Assembly (NCBI RefSeq): GCF_001650725.1
Contig: NZ_LXVX01000010.1
Span: forward strand, 16,122-80,121
Direction: 5' to 3'
Length of the DNA: 64,000 nucleotides
DNA from: Sphingobium sp. TCM1
GTDB lineage: Bacteria; Pseudomonadota; Alphaproteobacteria; Sphingomonadales; Sphingomonadaceae
Part shown: positions 9,163-18,548 of the stretch, piece after piece
Layout of the letters: each line of letters begins with the position of its first letter
Numbering within the stretch: the first letter of the stretch is position 1
The notes under the pieces: model-generated
Seen by the model: the letters and a program-made list of their open reading frames with translations, nothing else
Databases searched by the model: none
What the model was told of the DNA's origin: nothing
Made by a program: the position numbers and the translations under genes

Positions 9163-9272
9163 CCTCCCCCAAGAAGACAGGATGATCCCCAAGAGGTCAG
9201 GTTAGAGCCCCCGCCAGGACAGGTTACATCCCCCGCGAAGTCAGGCAAAAGCCCCCAAGAGGTCAGGTTAGA
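9163..9272. repeat. tandem 22-bp iterons, likely oriV
   Basis: Five head-to-tail 22-bp units start at 9163, 9185, 9207, 9229 and 9251. The best pair (9185 and 9251) share CCCCAAGAGGTCAGGTTAGA. The unit length of two helical turns and the position upstream of a Rep_3-type repA are classic for an iteron-controlled replication origin. Confidence 0.8.
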
Positions 9273-9662
9273 CCCTGATTCAGTCTGTGGTTTCAAACAC
9301 ATAGCGGCCCTGAATCATAGAATCATTAGAATCTTAGAATCACCCCGACGCTGCGCGCCGGGCGTTTTTATAGATGGAGTCTTTCAGAAGAAGTGATTCG
9401 GTGGTGCCCGGTGACCAGCGGTGGCAGCTATCGCTCATCAAGATCCGCATCATCAGTCGGGCGTAGCTCGTCCCCAAGATCAACCGCCAACCATCGAGTG
9501 AAGACGGCCTGTTGCTTCCCCTGCCTATCCCTCCAACTGGGGGGATAGGAGCCCAGGTCGTGCTCCCGTACCGTGCAGCCCACGGCAGCTCAGCAGTCAT
9601 ATGGCGTGCGAAATCCGATCGTTTGCTCGTTCATGTTTGCTCAGCGCCAAGCTGGAGGCACC
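9273..9662. other. origin-flanking non-coding DNA with AT-rich repeats
   Basis: No gene is seen. At 9311-9343 the short motif AGAATC/GAATCA recurs four times (TGAATCAT, AGAATCAT, TAGAATCT, TAGAATCA) in the most AT-rich patch here, a candidate unwinding element. An inverted repeat CCTATCCC / GGGATAGG is at 9524-9549. The stretch ends with the leader of the first ssb. Confidence 0.5.
9644..9659 (+). repeat. 16-bp pre-start element, copy 1
   Basis: GCGCCAAGCTGGAGGC lies directly before the ssb start at 9663 and includes its Shine-Dalgarno sequence. An identical 16-mer is at 19564-19579, before the gene at 19586. Confidence 0.6.
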
Positions 9663-9983
9663 ATGATCAACTTCGCAAAGTTCGAGATTATAGGGCGGAT
9701 CGGGGAGATCGACGCCAAACCCAAGGTCACCAATGTCTCGGTCTGCGCGAATTATCGCCGCCGTGGTGAAGGCGATGAGTGGATCGAGGACAGCTACTGG
9801 AACCGCGTCGTGATCTTCAGCGAGGGCCAGAGAAAGTATATCGAAGAACGTGTCCATGTCGGCGATCTCGTCCGGGTAGCGGGCCGGCTACGCGACAGTT
9901 CCTACGAGCGTGATGGAACGACCCATTACACGACCGACCGGATCGTCGAGGAATTCGGTGTCCTCGCACCAAAATCAGCATAG
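9663..9983 (+). CDS. ssb: single-stranded DNA-binding protein (OB fold), first copy
   Basis: The 106-residue product is a short SSB. The OB-fold pattern is NFAKFEIIGRIGEID, VSVCANYRR, WIEDSYWNRVVIFSEGQ and VHVGDLVRVAGRLRDSSY. The usual flexible linker and acidic C-terminal tip are missing, unlike the second SSB near 26 kb; without the tip it should not recruit SSB-interacting proteins in the normal way. ATG 9663 is supported by GGAGG 5 bases upstream; the open frame extends back to 9573 but that part has no OB-fold character. It heads the long rightward accessory array. Confidence 0.88.
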   Translation: MINFAKFEIIGRIGEIDAKPKVTNVSVCANYRRRGEGDEWIEDSYWNRVVIFSEGQRKYIEERVHVGDLVRVAGRLRDSSYERDGTTHYTTDRIVEEFGVLAPKSA

Positions 9984-9989
9984 CGCCGC

Positions 9990-10010
9990 GAAGAGGGGAG
10001 GGGGCAGGCC
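9990..10010 (+). repeat. purine-rich leader element, copy 1
   Basis: The motif GAAGAGGGGAGGGGGC lies 35-55 bases before the start at 10046. Related elements precede the genes at 11013, 15459 and 19586. Confidence 0.5.
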
Positions 10011-10045
10011 GGGTTTGCGCTTCCGGTTCGAGAAGGAGTTTCCCT

Positions 10046-10945
10046 ATGCCTGCCTCTTTAGACGCAGCGACTCGCGCAAAGCAGATCGTCGAACGCCTGG
10101 GCGGCCGATGGACAGGCTCACACGGCGAGTGCCGATGCCCTGCGCATGATGATCGATCGCCAAGCCTGTCCGTTCGCTTGGGAACGAAGGCCATCCTGTT
10201 CAAATGCTTTGCCGGCTGCACCTCGATCGACATCCTGAAGGCGCTCGATCGGCAGGGCCTCCATGACCGCGCCCCCATTCACGTTGAACCGCGCCTGCCT
10301 GCTCGTGATCTGAGCGGTCTCGCCAAGACCTTATGGCATCGCAGCGTTGCTATCGATGGCACGCTTGCTGAAACCTATCTCAGCGCCCGAGGCGTGTTCA
10401 GCCCGACACCGGAGTTGCGGTTCAATCCCTCGACTATCATCGGGAAGGGCAAGGATAGACGAAGTCTGCCGGCGATGATTGCCGCCGTGAAAAACGAACT
10501 CGGACTGGTCGCGGTCCATCGCACGTTCCTGGATCCTTCCGACATCCTGCATCGCCCGTTTCGCAAGCCGAAGCTTGCGCTCGGGCTGCTGGGATCGGGC
10601 AGTGTGCAATTCGGCGTACCGCAAGACACGCTTGGATTGGCCGAAGGGATCGAAGATGCCCTTTCAGCGCGCGACTGGTTTGACCTGCCAGTCTGGGCGG
10701 TGCTCGGCGCCGAGCGCTACGCCCATGTCGGCATACCCTCGAGCGTCAGGCGGGTCATAGTATTCGGGCAGCGCAATGAGGCGGCACGGACATGCTTTGA
10801 GCGCGCCTACGAACATCTCTCTGCCAACGACCGCCAGGTCGAACACTGGCTTCCAAAAGATCATGACGACTGGAATGACGCCCTGCGCGACAGGCTTGCC
10901 CGCAATTCGGTTCCCAGGTCCGGTCTGCTGACCCAGCCATTGTAG
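10046..10945 (+). CDS. CHC2-type zinc finger / Toprim-like protein with degenerate Toprim
   Basis: The protein of 299 residues resembles plasmid DnaG/Toprim proteins of the DUF7146 plus Toprim type. The N-terminus has a zinc-finger pattern (GECRCPAHDDRSPSL, then FKCFAGC). The Toprim glutamate is present in GLAEGIEDALSA (about 198). The following strand reads VIVFGQRNEAA (about 240), where relatives have an acidic D-x-D (for example FADND), so the metal-binding aspartates look lost. It may therefore bind nucleic acid without catalysing primer synthesis or strand transfer. It sits between ssb and the helicase gene, so a DNA-processing role is likely. Confidence 0.75.
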   Translation: MPASLDAATRAKQIVERLGGRWTGSHGECRCPAHDDRSPSLSVRLGTKAILFKCFAGCTSIDILKALDRQGLHDRAPIHVEPRLPARDLSGLAKTLWHRSVAIDGTLAETYLSARGVFSPTPELRFNPSTIIGKGKDRRSLPAMIAAVKNELGLVAVHRTFLDPSDILHRPFRKPKLALGLLGSGSVQFGVPQDTLGLAEGIEDALSARDWFDLPVWAVLGAERYAHVGIPSSVRRVIVFGQRNEAARTCFERAYEHLSANDRQVEHWLPKDHDDWNDALRDRLARNSVPRSGLLTQPL

Positions 10946-10973
10946 AGAGGAGAGGGGGCCTTCGGCGAGGCGG
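10945..10973 (+). repeat. purine-rich leader element, copy 2
   Basis: GAGAGGAGAGGGGGCCTTCG begins at the last base of the Toprim-like gene, about 65 bases before the helicase start. It is nearly identical to copy 4 at 19527. Confidence 0.55.
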
Positions 10974-11012
10974 CCCGGTGCTGATCATCGGGCGACATCA
11001 AGGAGCCCCATT

Positions 11013-14000
11013 ATGCCCGCTACCGCCTCCGCCGTTGCTGAACTCGACTTCTCCGACCCCGCCATCATTGCCGCGCGCGAAATCGCCGCAAAGATCGGGA
11101 GCAATATTCCCATCGATCGACCCACGCTGATCGGCGCCATGACCCGCGCCTATGGCTCGGCACCCGCGAGCGGGGACTGGTCGATCCGTGATGCCTATGA
11201 TGTGCTCGAACTGGGGCAGGTGCTCTTCCTGTCCGGCAGCACATTGCCGGACGCGGCGCCGGCTCAGCTTGCGCTTGTCGCCGCCATGGTCGCGCGCCTG
11301 CCGGTTCATAGCGTACGCAGCGAGAAGCAGATTGATCTCCAGCAATTCTCGACACCGGCATCGATCGCCCTGATCGCGACGCGGCTCGCCGGCATCGGCG
11401 AGCGCGACGTCGTACTCGAACCCTCGGCAGGGACTGGCCTGCTCGCCATCTTCGCCCGTCGTGCCCAGGCTCGTCTGATCCTCAATGAGATTGATCCCTG
11501 GCGCCGGGCCATGCTCGCGGCTGCTTACCCCGATGCCCGCATCTTCGGCCATGACGGTGAGCTCATCGACGACCTCCTTCCCGTCGATCTGGTGCCGGAT
11601 GTCATCCTGATCAATCCGCCCTTCTCGCGCAGTGAGGGCCGCGGCCGTGATCGGGTTGCCGGCCTTCGCCACCTGCGCTCTGCCCTCACGCGCCTGCGTC
11701 CGGGTGGTCGCTGTGTCGCAATCCTTCCCACCCGCGTTGATCCGCAATCGAGTGAATGGAAGATCGCGACGGCCGGTTCTACGCTCTTCCGCCAGATCGA
11801 ATTACCAGCGTCTGCCTATGCGCGGCACGGTACGACACAAGCTGTCCAGCTTCTCCTCCTGCACAAGGGCGTTGAAGGCGTCCCTGCCAGCGCGATCGCC
11901 TGCGCAACCTTAGACGAAGCCCTCGATGCCTGTTCCCTTCACCCAATGCTCACTGCGGCGACGTCGTCCATACGCCCAGGCCGGGTGGTATCGCGCCCGT
12001 CAGCTCTGCTAGCCGGCGCCCGCCGTGGTGCCATCAAGCCCTTGGCACCGAAGCGCATCGACGTGGCTGCCCCGGCGGAACCCATCGCATTCGAGGTGCT
12101 CGACGCCCCGGCGCCGGTCGGTGAACCCTCCGGGCTCTACCTTCCCTATCGACCGAGCCGGATCGCCCTGGCAGCAGCGCGGCCTCACCCGACGGCGCTC
12201 GTGGAATCGATCGCCATGGGTTCGATCGCAGCGCCCAAGACACGCTATGCGCCGATCCTGCCGCCGAGATTGCTCACCGAAAATATACTCTCGGATGCGC
12301 AGCTCGAGACCGTCATCTACGCAGGCGATGCGTTCGAGCGCGATCTTCCGGGCCGATTCCTGACCAAGGATGAAGGTCTCACTTTGACGCCCGACGAGGC
12401 GGGCAGCGGGGTTCGCACCGGCTTCTTCCTGGGTGATGGCACCGGCGCTGGCAAAGGCCGCCAGGTTGCAGCGATCTTGCTCGACCAGTGGCTGCGCGGC
12501 CGCCGCAAGCATGTCTGGATCTCCAAGAGCGAAACGCTGCTCGAAGATGCCCGTCGTGATTGGGTTGCGGTCGGCGGGCTTGCGCTCGATCTCCAGCATC
12601 TCAACCAGTGGAAGCTCGGAACGGCGATCGGGGCCAGTGAGGGCGTGCTCTTCCTCACCTATGCTACCTTGCGGTCGAGCCGGGGCGACAAGGGCACGCG
12701 CCTCAAACAGATCACCGATTGGCTGGGTGACGGCTATGAAGGCATGATCGTCTTCGACGAAGCCCATGAAATGGCCGGCGTGGCTGGCGGGGAAGGGCGG
12801 TTCGGCACCTCCAAGGGATCCGAGCAGGGCATCGCCGGCGTCCGACTGCAAAATCTCCTACCCCGCGCCCGCGTTCTCTACGTGTCCGCGACGGGGGCTT
12901 CGGACGTCAACAATCTGGCTTATGCCACCCGGCTCGGCCTTTGGGGTCCGGGAACGGCCTTTTCCGACCGCCGCGATTTCGTCGAAAGCCTGCGCCGGGG
13001 CGGCATCGCGGCAATGGAACTGATCGCCCGCGATCTGAAGGCACAGGGTCTTTATGCGGCACGCGCGCTCAGTTTTGCTGGCGTCGAGTATGACATTCTC
13101 GAACACCAGCTAACCCCGGACCAGATCGCAATCTACGATGCCTATGCGGATGCCTGGGGTATCATTCACCGCAACCTGCAGGCCGCGCTCGACGCGACCC
13201 GTATCACCGACAGTTTCAGCAAATCGACCTATAATGGCGGAGCGAAGGCTGCGGCGATCTCCATCTTCGAATCGACCAAACAGCGGTTCTTTGCCCAGCT
13301 TCTGATTTCACTGAAGCTGCCATCGCTGATCCCCGCCATTCATGCCGATCTCGCGCGCGGTGATTGCGTGGTGATCCAGCTCGTCTCGACGGCCGAGGCG
13401 ATGCTCGACCGGACGCTTGCCGCCCTGGATGCCGAGGCGAGGGCCAATCTGGATATCGAATTGTCGCCGCGCGAGTTCCTCATGGATTATCTGAGCGCGG
13501 CGTTCCCGACGCGACAGATGCGAACCTACACCGACGATTCCGGCAATGTCCGGTCCGAGCCGATGACCGACGAAGACGGGCGACCTGTTCACAGCCAGGA
13601 GGCGCTGCAGATGCGCGAACAGCTGCTGGAAGAACTGTGCGCTCTCCCAGTCGTAGGCTCCGCGCTGGACCATATCATCGGCCATTTCGGCGTCGATCAG
13701 GTTGCCGAGGTCACCGGACGATTGCGCCGGATCGTGGCTGACGCGCGCGGTGGACAGCGTCTCGAAAGCCGGTCCCCACGCAGCAATCTTGCCGAGACCG
13801 ATGCTTTCATGCGCGGTGCCAAGCGCATCCTGATCTTCTCGGATGCCGGCGGCACTGGCCGCAGCTACCACGCCAGTCTCGCGGCCGAGAACCAGAGCCG
13901 CCGCATTCACTATCTGCTCGAGCCGGGCTGGCGAGCCGACGCCGCGATCCAGGGGCTCGGGCGTACCCATCGCACCCATCAGGCATCTGCACCGCTATTT

Positions 14001-15233
14001 CGTCCGGTATCGACGGACTGCCGGGGCGAACGCCGTTTCATTTCGACGATCGCGCGCCGTCTCGACAGCCTGGGCGCACTTACCCGCGGCCAGCGCCAGA
14101 CCGGCGGACAGGGTCTGTTCAATCCCCACGACAACCTGGAATCGGATTTTGCCAAGGATTCGCTCGTTACCTGGTTCCGGCTGCTCTTCGCCGGTAAGCT
14201 CGCCTCGACCAGCCTCACAGATTTTCAGGCGCTGACGGGCCTCAATCTCGAGGGTGAGGGCGGTGGCATGGTAGAGGATCTGCCGCCCATACAGCGCTGG
14301 CTAAACCGTATTCTTGCGTTGAGGATCAGCCTTCAGAACGCGATCTTCGACGAATATCTCGGCTTGATCGAGGCCCGGATCGAGGCGGCGCGGGAAGCTG
14401 GTACGCTCGATGTCGGCGTCGAGACGATCGATGCCGAGCGGATCACCATTCTCGACCGGACCTGTATCCGTGAAGACCCTGTGAGCGGCGCTGTCACGGA
14501 AATCCTGCGGCTCGAGACCGAGCAGCGCTATCGTCCGGTCAGCCGCGACCGTGTCGAATGGCTCCTCCAGGGTGGCGAGAGCCGGTGCGTGGTGAACCGC
14601 CGATCTGGCAAGGCCGCCATCTGCAGCGCCACCCATTCGCTCACCGACGAGGACGGCCAGCTGGTCAAGCGCTGGGAGCTGGTCCGCCCGGCACGGACCG
14701 AGCGTCACCGTCAGGACCTGTTTCTCGAAACGCTGTGGGAAGATGCGGATGCCGAGGAATTTGCGAAGCTCTGGGATCAGGAGGTCGAGGAACTGCGACA
14801 CCGCACCCGAACCGAGACGATCTACCTCGTCACTGGCCTCCTCCTTCCCGTCTGGGGCAAGCTTCCCGACGATCATGTCCAGGTCTGGCGCCTGAAGACT
14901 GAAGATGGGCAGTCGCTGCTTGGCCGTCTCATCCCGGCGCCAATGGTGTCCAAGGTCAGCAGCGCATTCGGCGTGGCGGGCGGGATCGAGATCGCACCGA
15001 CCGATATTGTTCGGCACGTACTCGATAGCGGCGGCGTGGAGCCGGTTGGTGCATATCATCTCAAGCGCAGTCTCGTGGCGGGCGAGCAGCGCCTCGAGCT
15101 GATCGACTGGCCTCCAAGCCGGCTGGCCGAACTCAAGGCGCTGGGCTGCTTCTCCGAGATCATCGCCTATCGCACCCGACTGTTCCTGCCGCCCGCCCGT
15201 GCTGCCGATATCCTGGCTCGCATCGCTGCCTGA
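11013..15233 (+). CDS. methyltransferase plus strawberry-notch-type helicase
   Basis: This 1406-residue fusion starts with a class I methyltransferase-like domain: VVLEPSAGTGLLAIFARR (about 132) and the NPPFS motif (about 200), which is the catalytic motif of N6-adenine methylases. The second part is an SF2 helicase of the strawberry-notch (SBNO) family: Walker A GDGTGAGKGRQVA (about 474), DEAH in IVFDEAHEMAG (about 582), SATGA (about 625), and the C-terminal RecA-like domain with IFSDAGGTGRSYHA and GLGRTHRTHQ (about 981). Such proteins are common on large alphaproteobacterial plasmids, where their function is untested. A role in protecting or remodelling incoming plasmid DNA is inference. 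SD AAGGAG precedes ATG 11013. Confidence 0.88.
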   Translation: MPATASAVAELDFSDPAIIAAREIAAKIGSNIPIDRPTLIGAMTRAYGSAPASGDWSIRDAYDVLELGQVLFLSGSTLPDAAPAQLALVAAMVARLPVHSVRSEKQIDLQQFSTPASIALIATRLAGIGERDVVLEPSAGTGLLAIFARRAQARLILNEIDPWRRAMLAAAYPDARIFGHDGELIDDLLPVDLVPDVILINPPFSRSEGRGRDRVAGLRHLRSALTRLRPGGRCVAILPTRVDPQSSEWKIATAGSTLFRQIELPASAYARHGTTQAVQLLLLHKGVEGVPASAIACATLDEALDACSLHPMLTAATSSIRPGRVVSRPSALLAGARRGAIKPLAPKRIDVAAPAEPIAFEVLDAPAPVGEPSGLYLPYRPSRIALAAARPHPTALVESIAMGSIAAPKTRYAPILPPRLLTENILSDAQLETVIYAGDAFERDLPGRFLTKDEGLTLTPDEAGSGVRTGFFLGDGTGAGKGRQVAAILLDQWLRGRRKHVWISKSETLLEDARRDWVAVGGLALDLQHLNQWKLGTAIGASEGVLFLTYATLRSSRGDKGTRLKQITDWLGDGYEGMIVFDEAHEMAGVAGGEGRFGTSKGSEQGIAGVRLQNLLPRARVLYVSATGASDVNNLAYATRLGLWGPGTAFSDRRDFVESLRRGGIAAMELIARDLKAQGLYAARALSFAGVEYDILEHQLTPDQIAIYDAYADAWGIIHRNLQAALDATRITDSFSKSTYNGGAKAAAISIFESTKQRFFAQLLISLKLPSLIPAIHADLARGDCVVIQLVSTAEAMLDRTLAALDAEARANLDIELSPREFLMDYLSAAFPTRQMRTYTDDSGNVRSEPMTDEDGRPVHSQEALQMREQLLEELCALPVVGSALDHIIGHFGVDQVAEVTGRLRRIVADARGGQRLESRSPRSNLAETDAFMRGAKRILIFSDAGGTGRSYHASLAAENQSRRIHYLLEPGWRADAAIQGLGRTHRTHQASAPLFRPVSTDCRGERRFISTIARRLDSLGALTRGQRQTGGQGLFNPHDNLESDFAKDSLVTWFRLLFAGKLASTSLTDFQALTGLNLEGEGGGMVEDLPPIQRWLNRILALRISLQNAIFDEYLGLIEARIEAAREAGTLDVGVETIDAERITILDRTCIREDPVSGAVTEILRLETEQRYRPVSRDRVEWLLQGGESRCVVNRRSGKAAICSATHSLTDEDGQLVKRWELVRPARTERHRQDLFLETLWEDADAEEFAKLWDQEVEELRHRTRTETIYLVTGLLLPVWGKLPDDHVQVWRLKTEDGQSLLGRLIPAPMVSKVSSAFGVAGGIEIAPTDIVRHVLDSGGVEPVGAYHLKRSLVAGEQRLELIDWPPSRLAELKALGCFSEIIAYRTRLFLPPARAADILARIAA

Positions 15234-15240
15234 TCCTCTC

Positions 15241-15299
15241 GGCGGCGATCACGCGTGCCGCGCCGCGACAACCGGCGAGGGAAGACCGTGATCGTCGCC
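15241..15299. other. long inverted repeat after the helicase gene
   Basis: GGCGGCGATCACG (15241-15253) pairs with CGTGATCGTCGCC (15287-15299) at 12 of 13 positions, enclosing 33 bases. No T-run follows, so it may be an RNA structure in the leader of the next gene and not a simple terminator. Confidence 0.45.
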
Positions 15300-15369
15300 G
15301 CATTGGTCCTGTCGCGCAGTGTCTGGCGCGCGTCCGCACGTCTTCGACGGTCCTCATCACCCTTTCTGT

Positions 15370-15390
15370 GAGAGGGGAGGGGGCTTCGCC
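15370..15390 (+). repeat. purine-rich leader element, copy 3
   Basis: GAGAGGGGAGGGGGCTTCGC lies 70-90 bases before the ParB-like gene at 15459. It shares the GAGAGG-RGAGGGGGC core with the other copies. Confidence 0.5.
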
Positions 15391-15458
15391 TTGGTGGGCC
15401 TGATGAGCAGGTCCCGAGCGCGGCACGCTGGCGCTCGTCTCTCCTTCGGAGAAATTCG

Positions 15459-17513
15459 ATGATCCAATCCGTCAAAGTGAAGAACCTGTCCCTGTCCAAG
15501 GACAATGTTCGCAAGAGCAATCGCGACCTCGATATCGAGTCCTTCGCTGCCACCATCGCGGCGCACGGGCTGCTGCAGAATCTCGTGGTCACCCCCCTGA
15601 AGAAGAACGGCCATTTTACGGTCAAGGCCGGTGGGCGTCGTCTGCGCGCGCTCCAGCATCTTATCGCGACGGGCGTCCTGCCCGCTGATCATGAAGTGCC
15701 CGCATTGGTTCTGGCTGACGATGCCGACAGCACCGAGGCGAGCCTTGCGGAGAATTTCGGCCGCTTGCCGATGAACCCGGCGGACGAGGCAACCGCATTC
15801 AATCACTTCATCGACAAGGGCGCGTCGGCCGAGGACGTGGCCAAGCGGTTCGGCGTGACCACTCGCTTTGTTGAGCAGCGCGTTCGCCTCGCGGAACTGG
15901 CACCCTGCATCTTCCAGGCCCTTGCTGCCGGTGAAATCAGTCTGGGCGTCGCACAGGCCTATGCGGTCACCGGCGATACCGACCGCCAGGCGCGAGTCTT
16001 CGAACAGATGAAGTCGGCCTATTACGGCAATCAGCCCGACAATATCCGGCGTGCGATCCTGAACGGCACCGTCAAGGCGAACGACGCCAAGGCGCGCTTT
16101 GTCGGCCGGGACGCCTATCTCGCCGCCGGCGGCCGCATCGAGGGCGATCTGTTTGCGACCGAGGGCGACGAGAACTGGATCGATGTCGAGCTCCTGGAGG
16201 ATATGGCGGCACAGAAGCTCGAAGCTGCTGCCGCCGAACTGGCCGAATCTCAGGGTCTCGCATTCGTCACGCCGGTGGCGGCGACGCATGTGCCCTACGA
16301 TACCGAACGGCAGCTCCACGAATATCATGCCACCGCCCGTCCGCTGTCGGAGGCCGAACAGGAACGGGTCGATGCCCTTGCGGTGGAAAATGACACGCTG
16401 GTCGATCAGCTCGAAACGGAGCTGGTCGACGGCACCGACGCGGCTGACGCCGCGAACGCCCGGCTCGAAGAAATCGAGCGTGAACTCGACGAACTCGACG
16501 CCGCCCGCAAGGTCGTCGACCCAGAGGTCCGCGCCCAGCTCGGCACGTTCGTCTATATCGGCGGCGACGGCACTGTCCGCGTCCATACCCGGATGTTCAG
16601 CGAGAAGCCGGTGGTCGATCCGAACGCACCTGTCGTCATCAGCCCGATTGGCGGGGCCGACGATGTGGGCGAGCAGGGGGTGAAGCTCAGCGCGACGCTG
16701 GTCGACGAGCTCGCTACCCAGCGGCGTCAGATCCTCGTCGCCCACCTTGCAAGCGACCCGGCTCTCGCGCTCGACCTGACCATCTTCCTGATGGCACAGG
16801 ATGTCGTCTTCGCGAACAATTACGTCCGCAGTCACTCGACGCTGAAAGCATCACCATCGCAATTCCCGATCTTCGCGTTTCGCGACGAGGGCTCGCTTGC
16901 GTCGCAGACGATCGCCGATCAACGGCAAGCGCTCGATACCAGCTGGGCAGGGCACGATACGATGTCGGCGCGCTTCGATGCCTTCCGCGCGCTTGACGAC
17001 GAAGCCCGGGGTAACTGGGTCGCCTTCGTCATCGCCCAGACGCTCGAGCCGACGCTGAATGCCGGTGATGGCGGTCGGCTGAACGGGTTCCACGATCACC
17101 TCGGCCGGATTCTTGATATCCAGGTCGAACAGTGGTGGCGTCCCACCGCCGCAAACTTCTTCGGCCGGGTGAAGAAGGATGTGATGCTGGACGCGCTGGA
17201 GGACATCGGCGGCCCGATCCTTCGCGGTCGCTACAAGGATGCCAAGAAGGGCGACCTTGCCAGCACCTGCGCGTCGCTCTGCAATGGCCAGGGTATCGTC
17301 GAGGCTGAAATCCGCGAGAAGGCGACCGCCTGGTTGCCCGACGCCATGCGGTTCGATGCGATCGAAAAGCCGGAACGTTATCCCACCCGCTCGGCCTTCC
17401 TTGAGGCCGAGGATGACGAGGATGTCGAGGCGGTCGATGACGCGCTGGACGGCGAGGACGTCGAGCCGGTGGGCGAGATCACCGACGACGATGACCTGAG
17501 CGAAGCGGCCTGA
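15459..17513 (+). CDS. large ParB/Spo0J-like DNA-binding protein
   Basis: A 684-residue protein. Residues 1-115 form a ParB-like domain: LSKDNVRKSNRDLDIESFAA, AGGRRLRALQHL (about 57) and SLAENFGRLPMNPADEATAF (about 96). A helix-turn-helix follows (AEDVAKRFGVTTRFVEQRVR, about 127-146). The remaining 450 residues are specific to this plasmid family, with a coiled segment near residue 310-345 and a strongly acidic end (EDDEDVEAVDD). It has no ParA next to it and is much longer than partition ParBs, so a regulatory or nuclease-like accessory role is more likely than segregation. A terminator follows. Confidence 0.85.
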   Translation: MIQSVKVKNLSLSKDNVRKSNRDLDIESFAATIAAHGLLQNLVVTPLKKNGHFTVKAGGRRLRALQHLIATGVLPADHEVPALVLADDADSTEASLAENFGRLPMNPADEATAFNHFIDKGASAEDVAKRFGVTTRFVEQRVRLAELAPCIFQALAAGEISLGVAQAYAVTGDTDRQARVFEQMKSAYYGNQPDNIRRAILNGTVKANDAKARFVGRDAYLAAGGRIEGDLFATEGDENWIDVELLEDMAAQKLEAAAAELAESQGLAFVTPVAATHVPYDTERQLHEYHATARPLSEAEQERVDALAVENDTLVDQLETELVDGTDAADAANARLEEIERELDELDAARKVVDPEVRAQLGTFVYIGGDGTVRVHTRMFSEKPVVDPNAPVVISPIGGADDVGEQGVKLSATLVDELATQRRQILVAHLASDPALALDLTIFLMAQDVVFANNYVRSHSTLKASPSQFPIFAFRDEGSLASQTIADQRQALDTSWAGHDTMSARFDAFRALDDEARGNWVAFVIAQTLEPTLNAGDGGRLNGFHDHLGRILDIQVEQWWRPTAANFFGRVKKDVMLDALEDIGGPILRGRYKDAKKGDLASTCASLCNGQGIVEAEIREKATAWLPDAMRFDAIEKPERYPTRSAFLEAEDDEDVEAVDDALDGEDVEPVGEITDDDDLSEAA

Positions 17514-17541
17514 CGCTCAGCCGACAGTTCGAGGCGACTTG

Positions 17542-17574
17542 GGGCGGTGCTCTTCTGAGTGCCGCCCTTTTTTT
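17542..17574 (+). terminator. rho-independent terminator
   Basis: GGGCGGTGCTC and GAGTGCCGCCC form a stem with a TTCT loop, followed by seven T. It closes the transcription unit of the ParB-like gene. Confidence 0.85.
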
Positions 17575-17624
17575 CATGATCCGTCAGCCGTCGGGTCCGC
17601 CTCTTTTCAAATCGGAGATTGATC

Positions 17625-18548
17625 GTGGCCAAGACCACCGACAAGCCATGGCCCGCTGAATTCATCACCAGCACCATCATCGACAGGCTCGAAGCCGGCG
17701 TTCGTCCGTGGGTGAAGCCCTGGCGCCCCGGGCTCGGTGGTCGTCCGCTGCGCGTGACGGGCGAGCCCTATCGCGGCATCAACTGCTTCTGGCTCTGGCT
17801 GGTCGCGGAGAGCGCTGGATATGCCGCGCGCACCTGGATGACCTACAAACAGGCTCAGGCGCTCGGTGGCCAGGTCCGCCAAGGTGAAAAATCCCAGTTC
17901 GCGATCTTCTACAAGACCTTCACCAAGGAGGTCGCCTCGCCAGTGACGGGAGCCGTGACCGACGAGGTCCGGGCGATGCTGCGCAGCTATGCGGTCTTCA
18001 ATGTCGACCAGATCGAGGGGCTGCCCGCAGACTATTATCCGAGCCGTGTCGCACTCGTCGCGCCGGGTGACGTATTGCCCGACCGGGCAGATCGGTTCGT
18101 GCGCGCCCTTCCTGCATCCGTGCAGGTTCGTGGCGACCGCGCCTTTTACGACCGCGTCGCCGACAGCATCACCATGCCGCCGATCGAGTTGTTCACCACG
18201 AAGGCCTATTGGGCATCGACGCTCGCCCATGAGGCTGGGCACTGGACGGGCCATCCCGACCGCCTCAATCGCGAATTCGGCAAGAAATTCGGCGATGACG
18301 CTTATGCGTTCGAGGAACTGTGCGCCGAGATGACTGCTGCGCTGCTCGGGGCTGATCTCGGCCTTCCGACCGCGCATCTCGATGACCATGCCAGCTACAT
18401 CGCCTCATGGCTGCGCGTGCTCAAGCGCGACAGTCGGGCGGTCATGACCGCTGCCGCCAAGGCGGAAGCGGCGGCGGGCTATCTGCTGCGCGCTACCGGT
18501 CTTGCCGATGCCCATGATCGAAACGAGACCGTTCGTGAAGCGGCGTGA
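17625..18548 (+). CDS. ardC: ArdC-family antirestriction protein
   Basis: This 307-residue ArdC-type protein protects incoming plasmid DNA from restriction. The N-terminal ssDNA-binding domain is recognisable from FITSTIIDRLEAGVRPWVKP to ARTWMTYKQAQALGGQVRQG. The C-terminal zincin-like domain has STLAHEAGHWTGH (His-Glu-x-x-His, about 200) and a downstream acidic ligand in AFEELCAEMTAALLG. GTG 17625 was chosen because GGAG lies 7 bases upstream; TTG 17619 is in the same frame. The end overlaps the next start as GTGA, so the two are translationally coupled. Confidence 0.92.
   Translation: MAKTTDKPWPAEFITSTIIDRLEAGVRPWVKPWRPGLGGRPLRVTGEPYRGINCFWLWLVAESAGYAARTWMTYKQAQALGGQVRQGEKSQFAIFYKTFTKEVASPVTGAVTDEVRAMLRSYAVFNVDQIEGLPADYYPSRVALVAPGDVLPDRADRFVRALPASVQVRGDRAFYDRVADSITMPPIELFTTKAYWASTLAHEAGHWTGHPDRLNREFGKKFGDDAYAFEELCAEMTAALLGADLGLPTAHLDDHASYIASWLRVLKRDSRAVMTAAAKAEAAAGYLLRATGLADAHDRNETVREAA

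Noticed and set aside
9163..9272. CRISPR array
   Set aside because: The 22-bp units are directly abutting with no unique spacers, and they lie upstream of repA, so they are iterons.
15357..16835. Long minus-strand frame opposite the ParB-like gene
   Set aside because: Antisense shadow; no start signal or recognisable domain.
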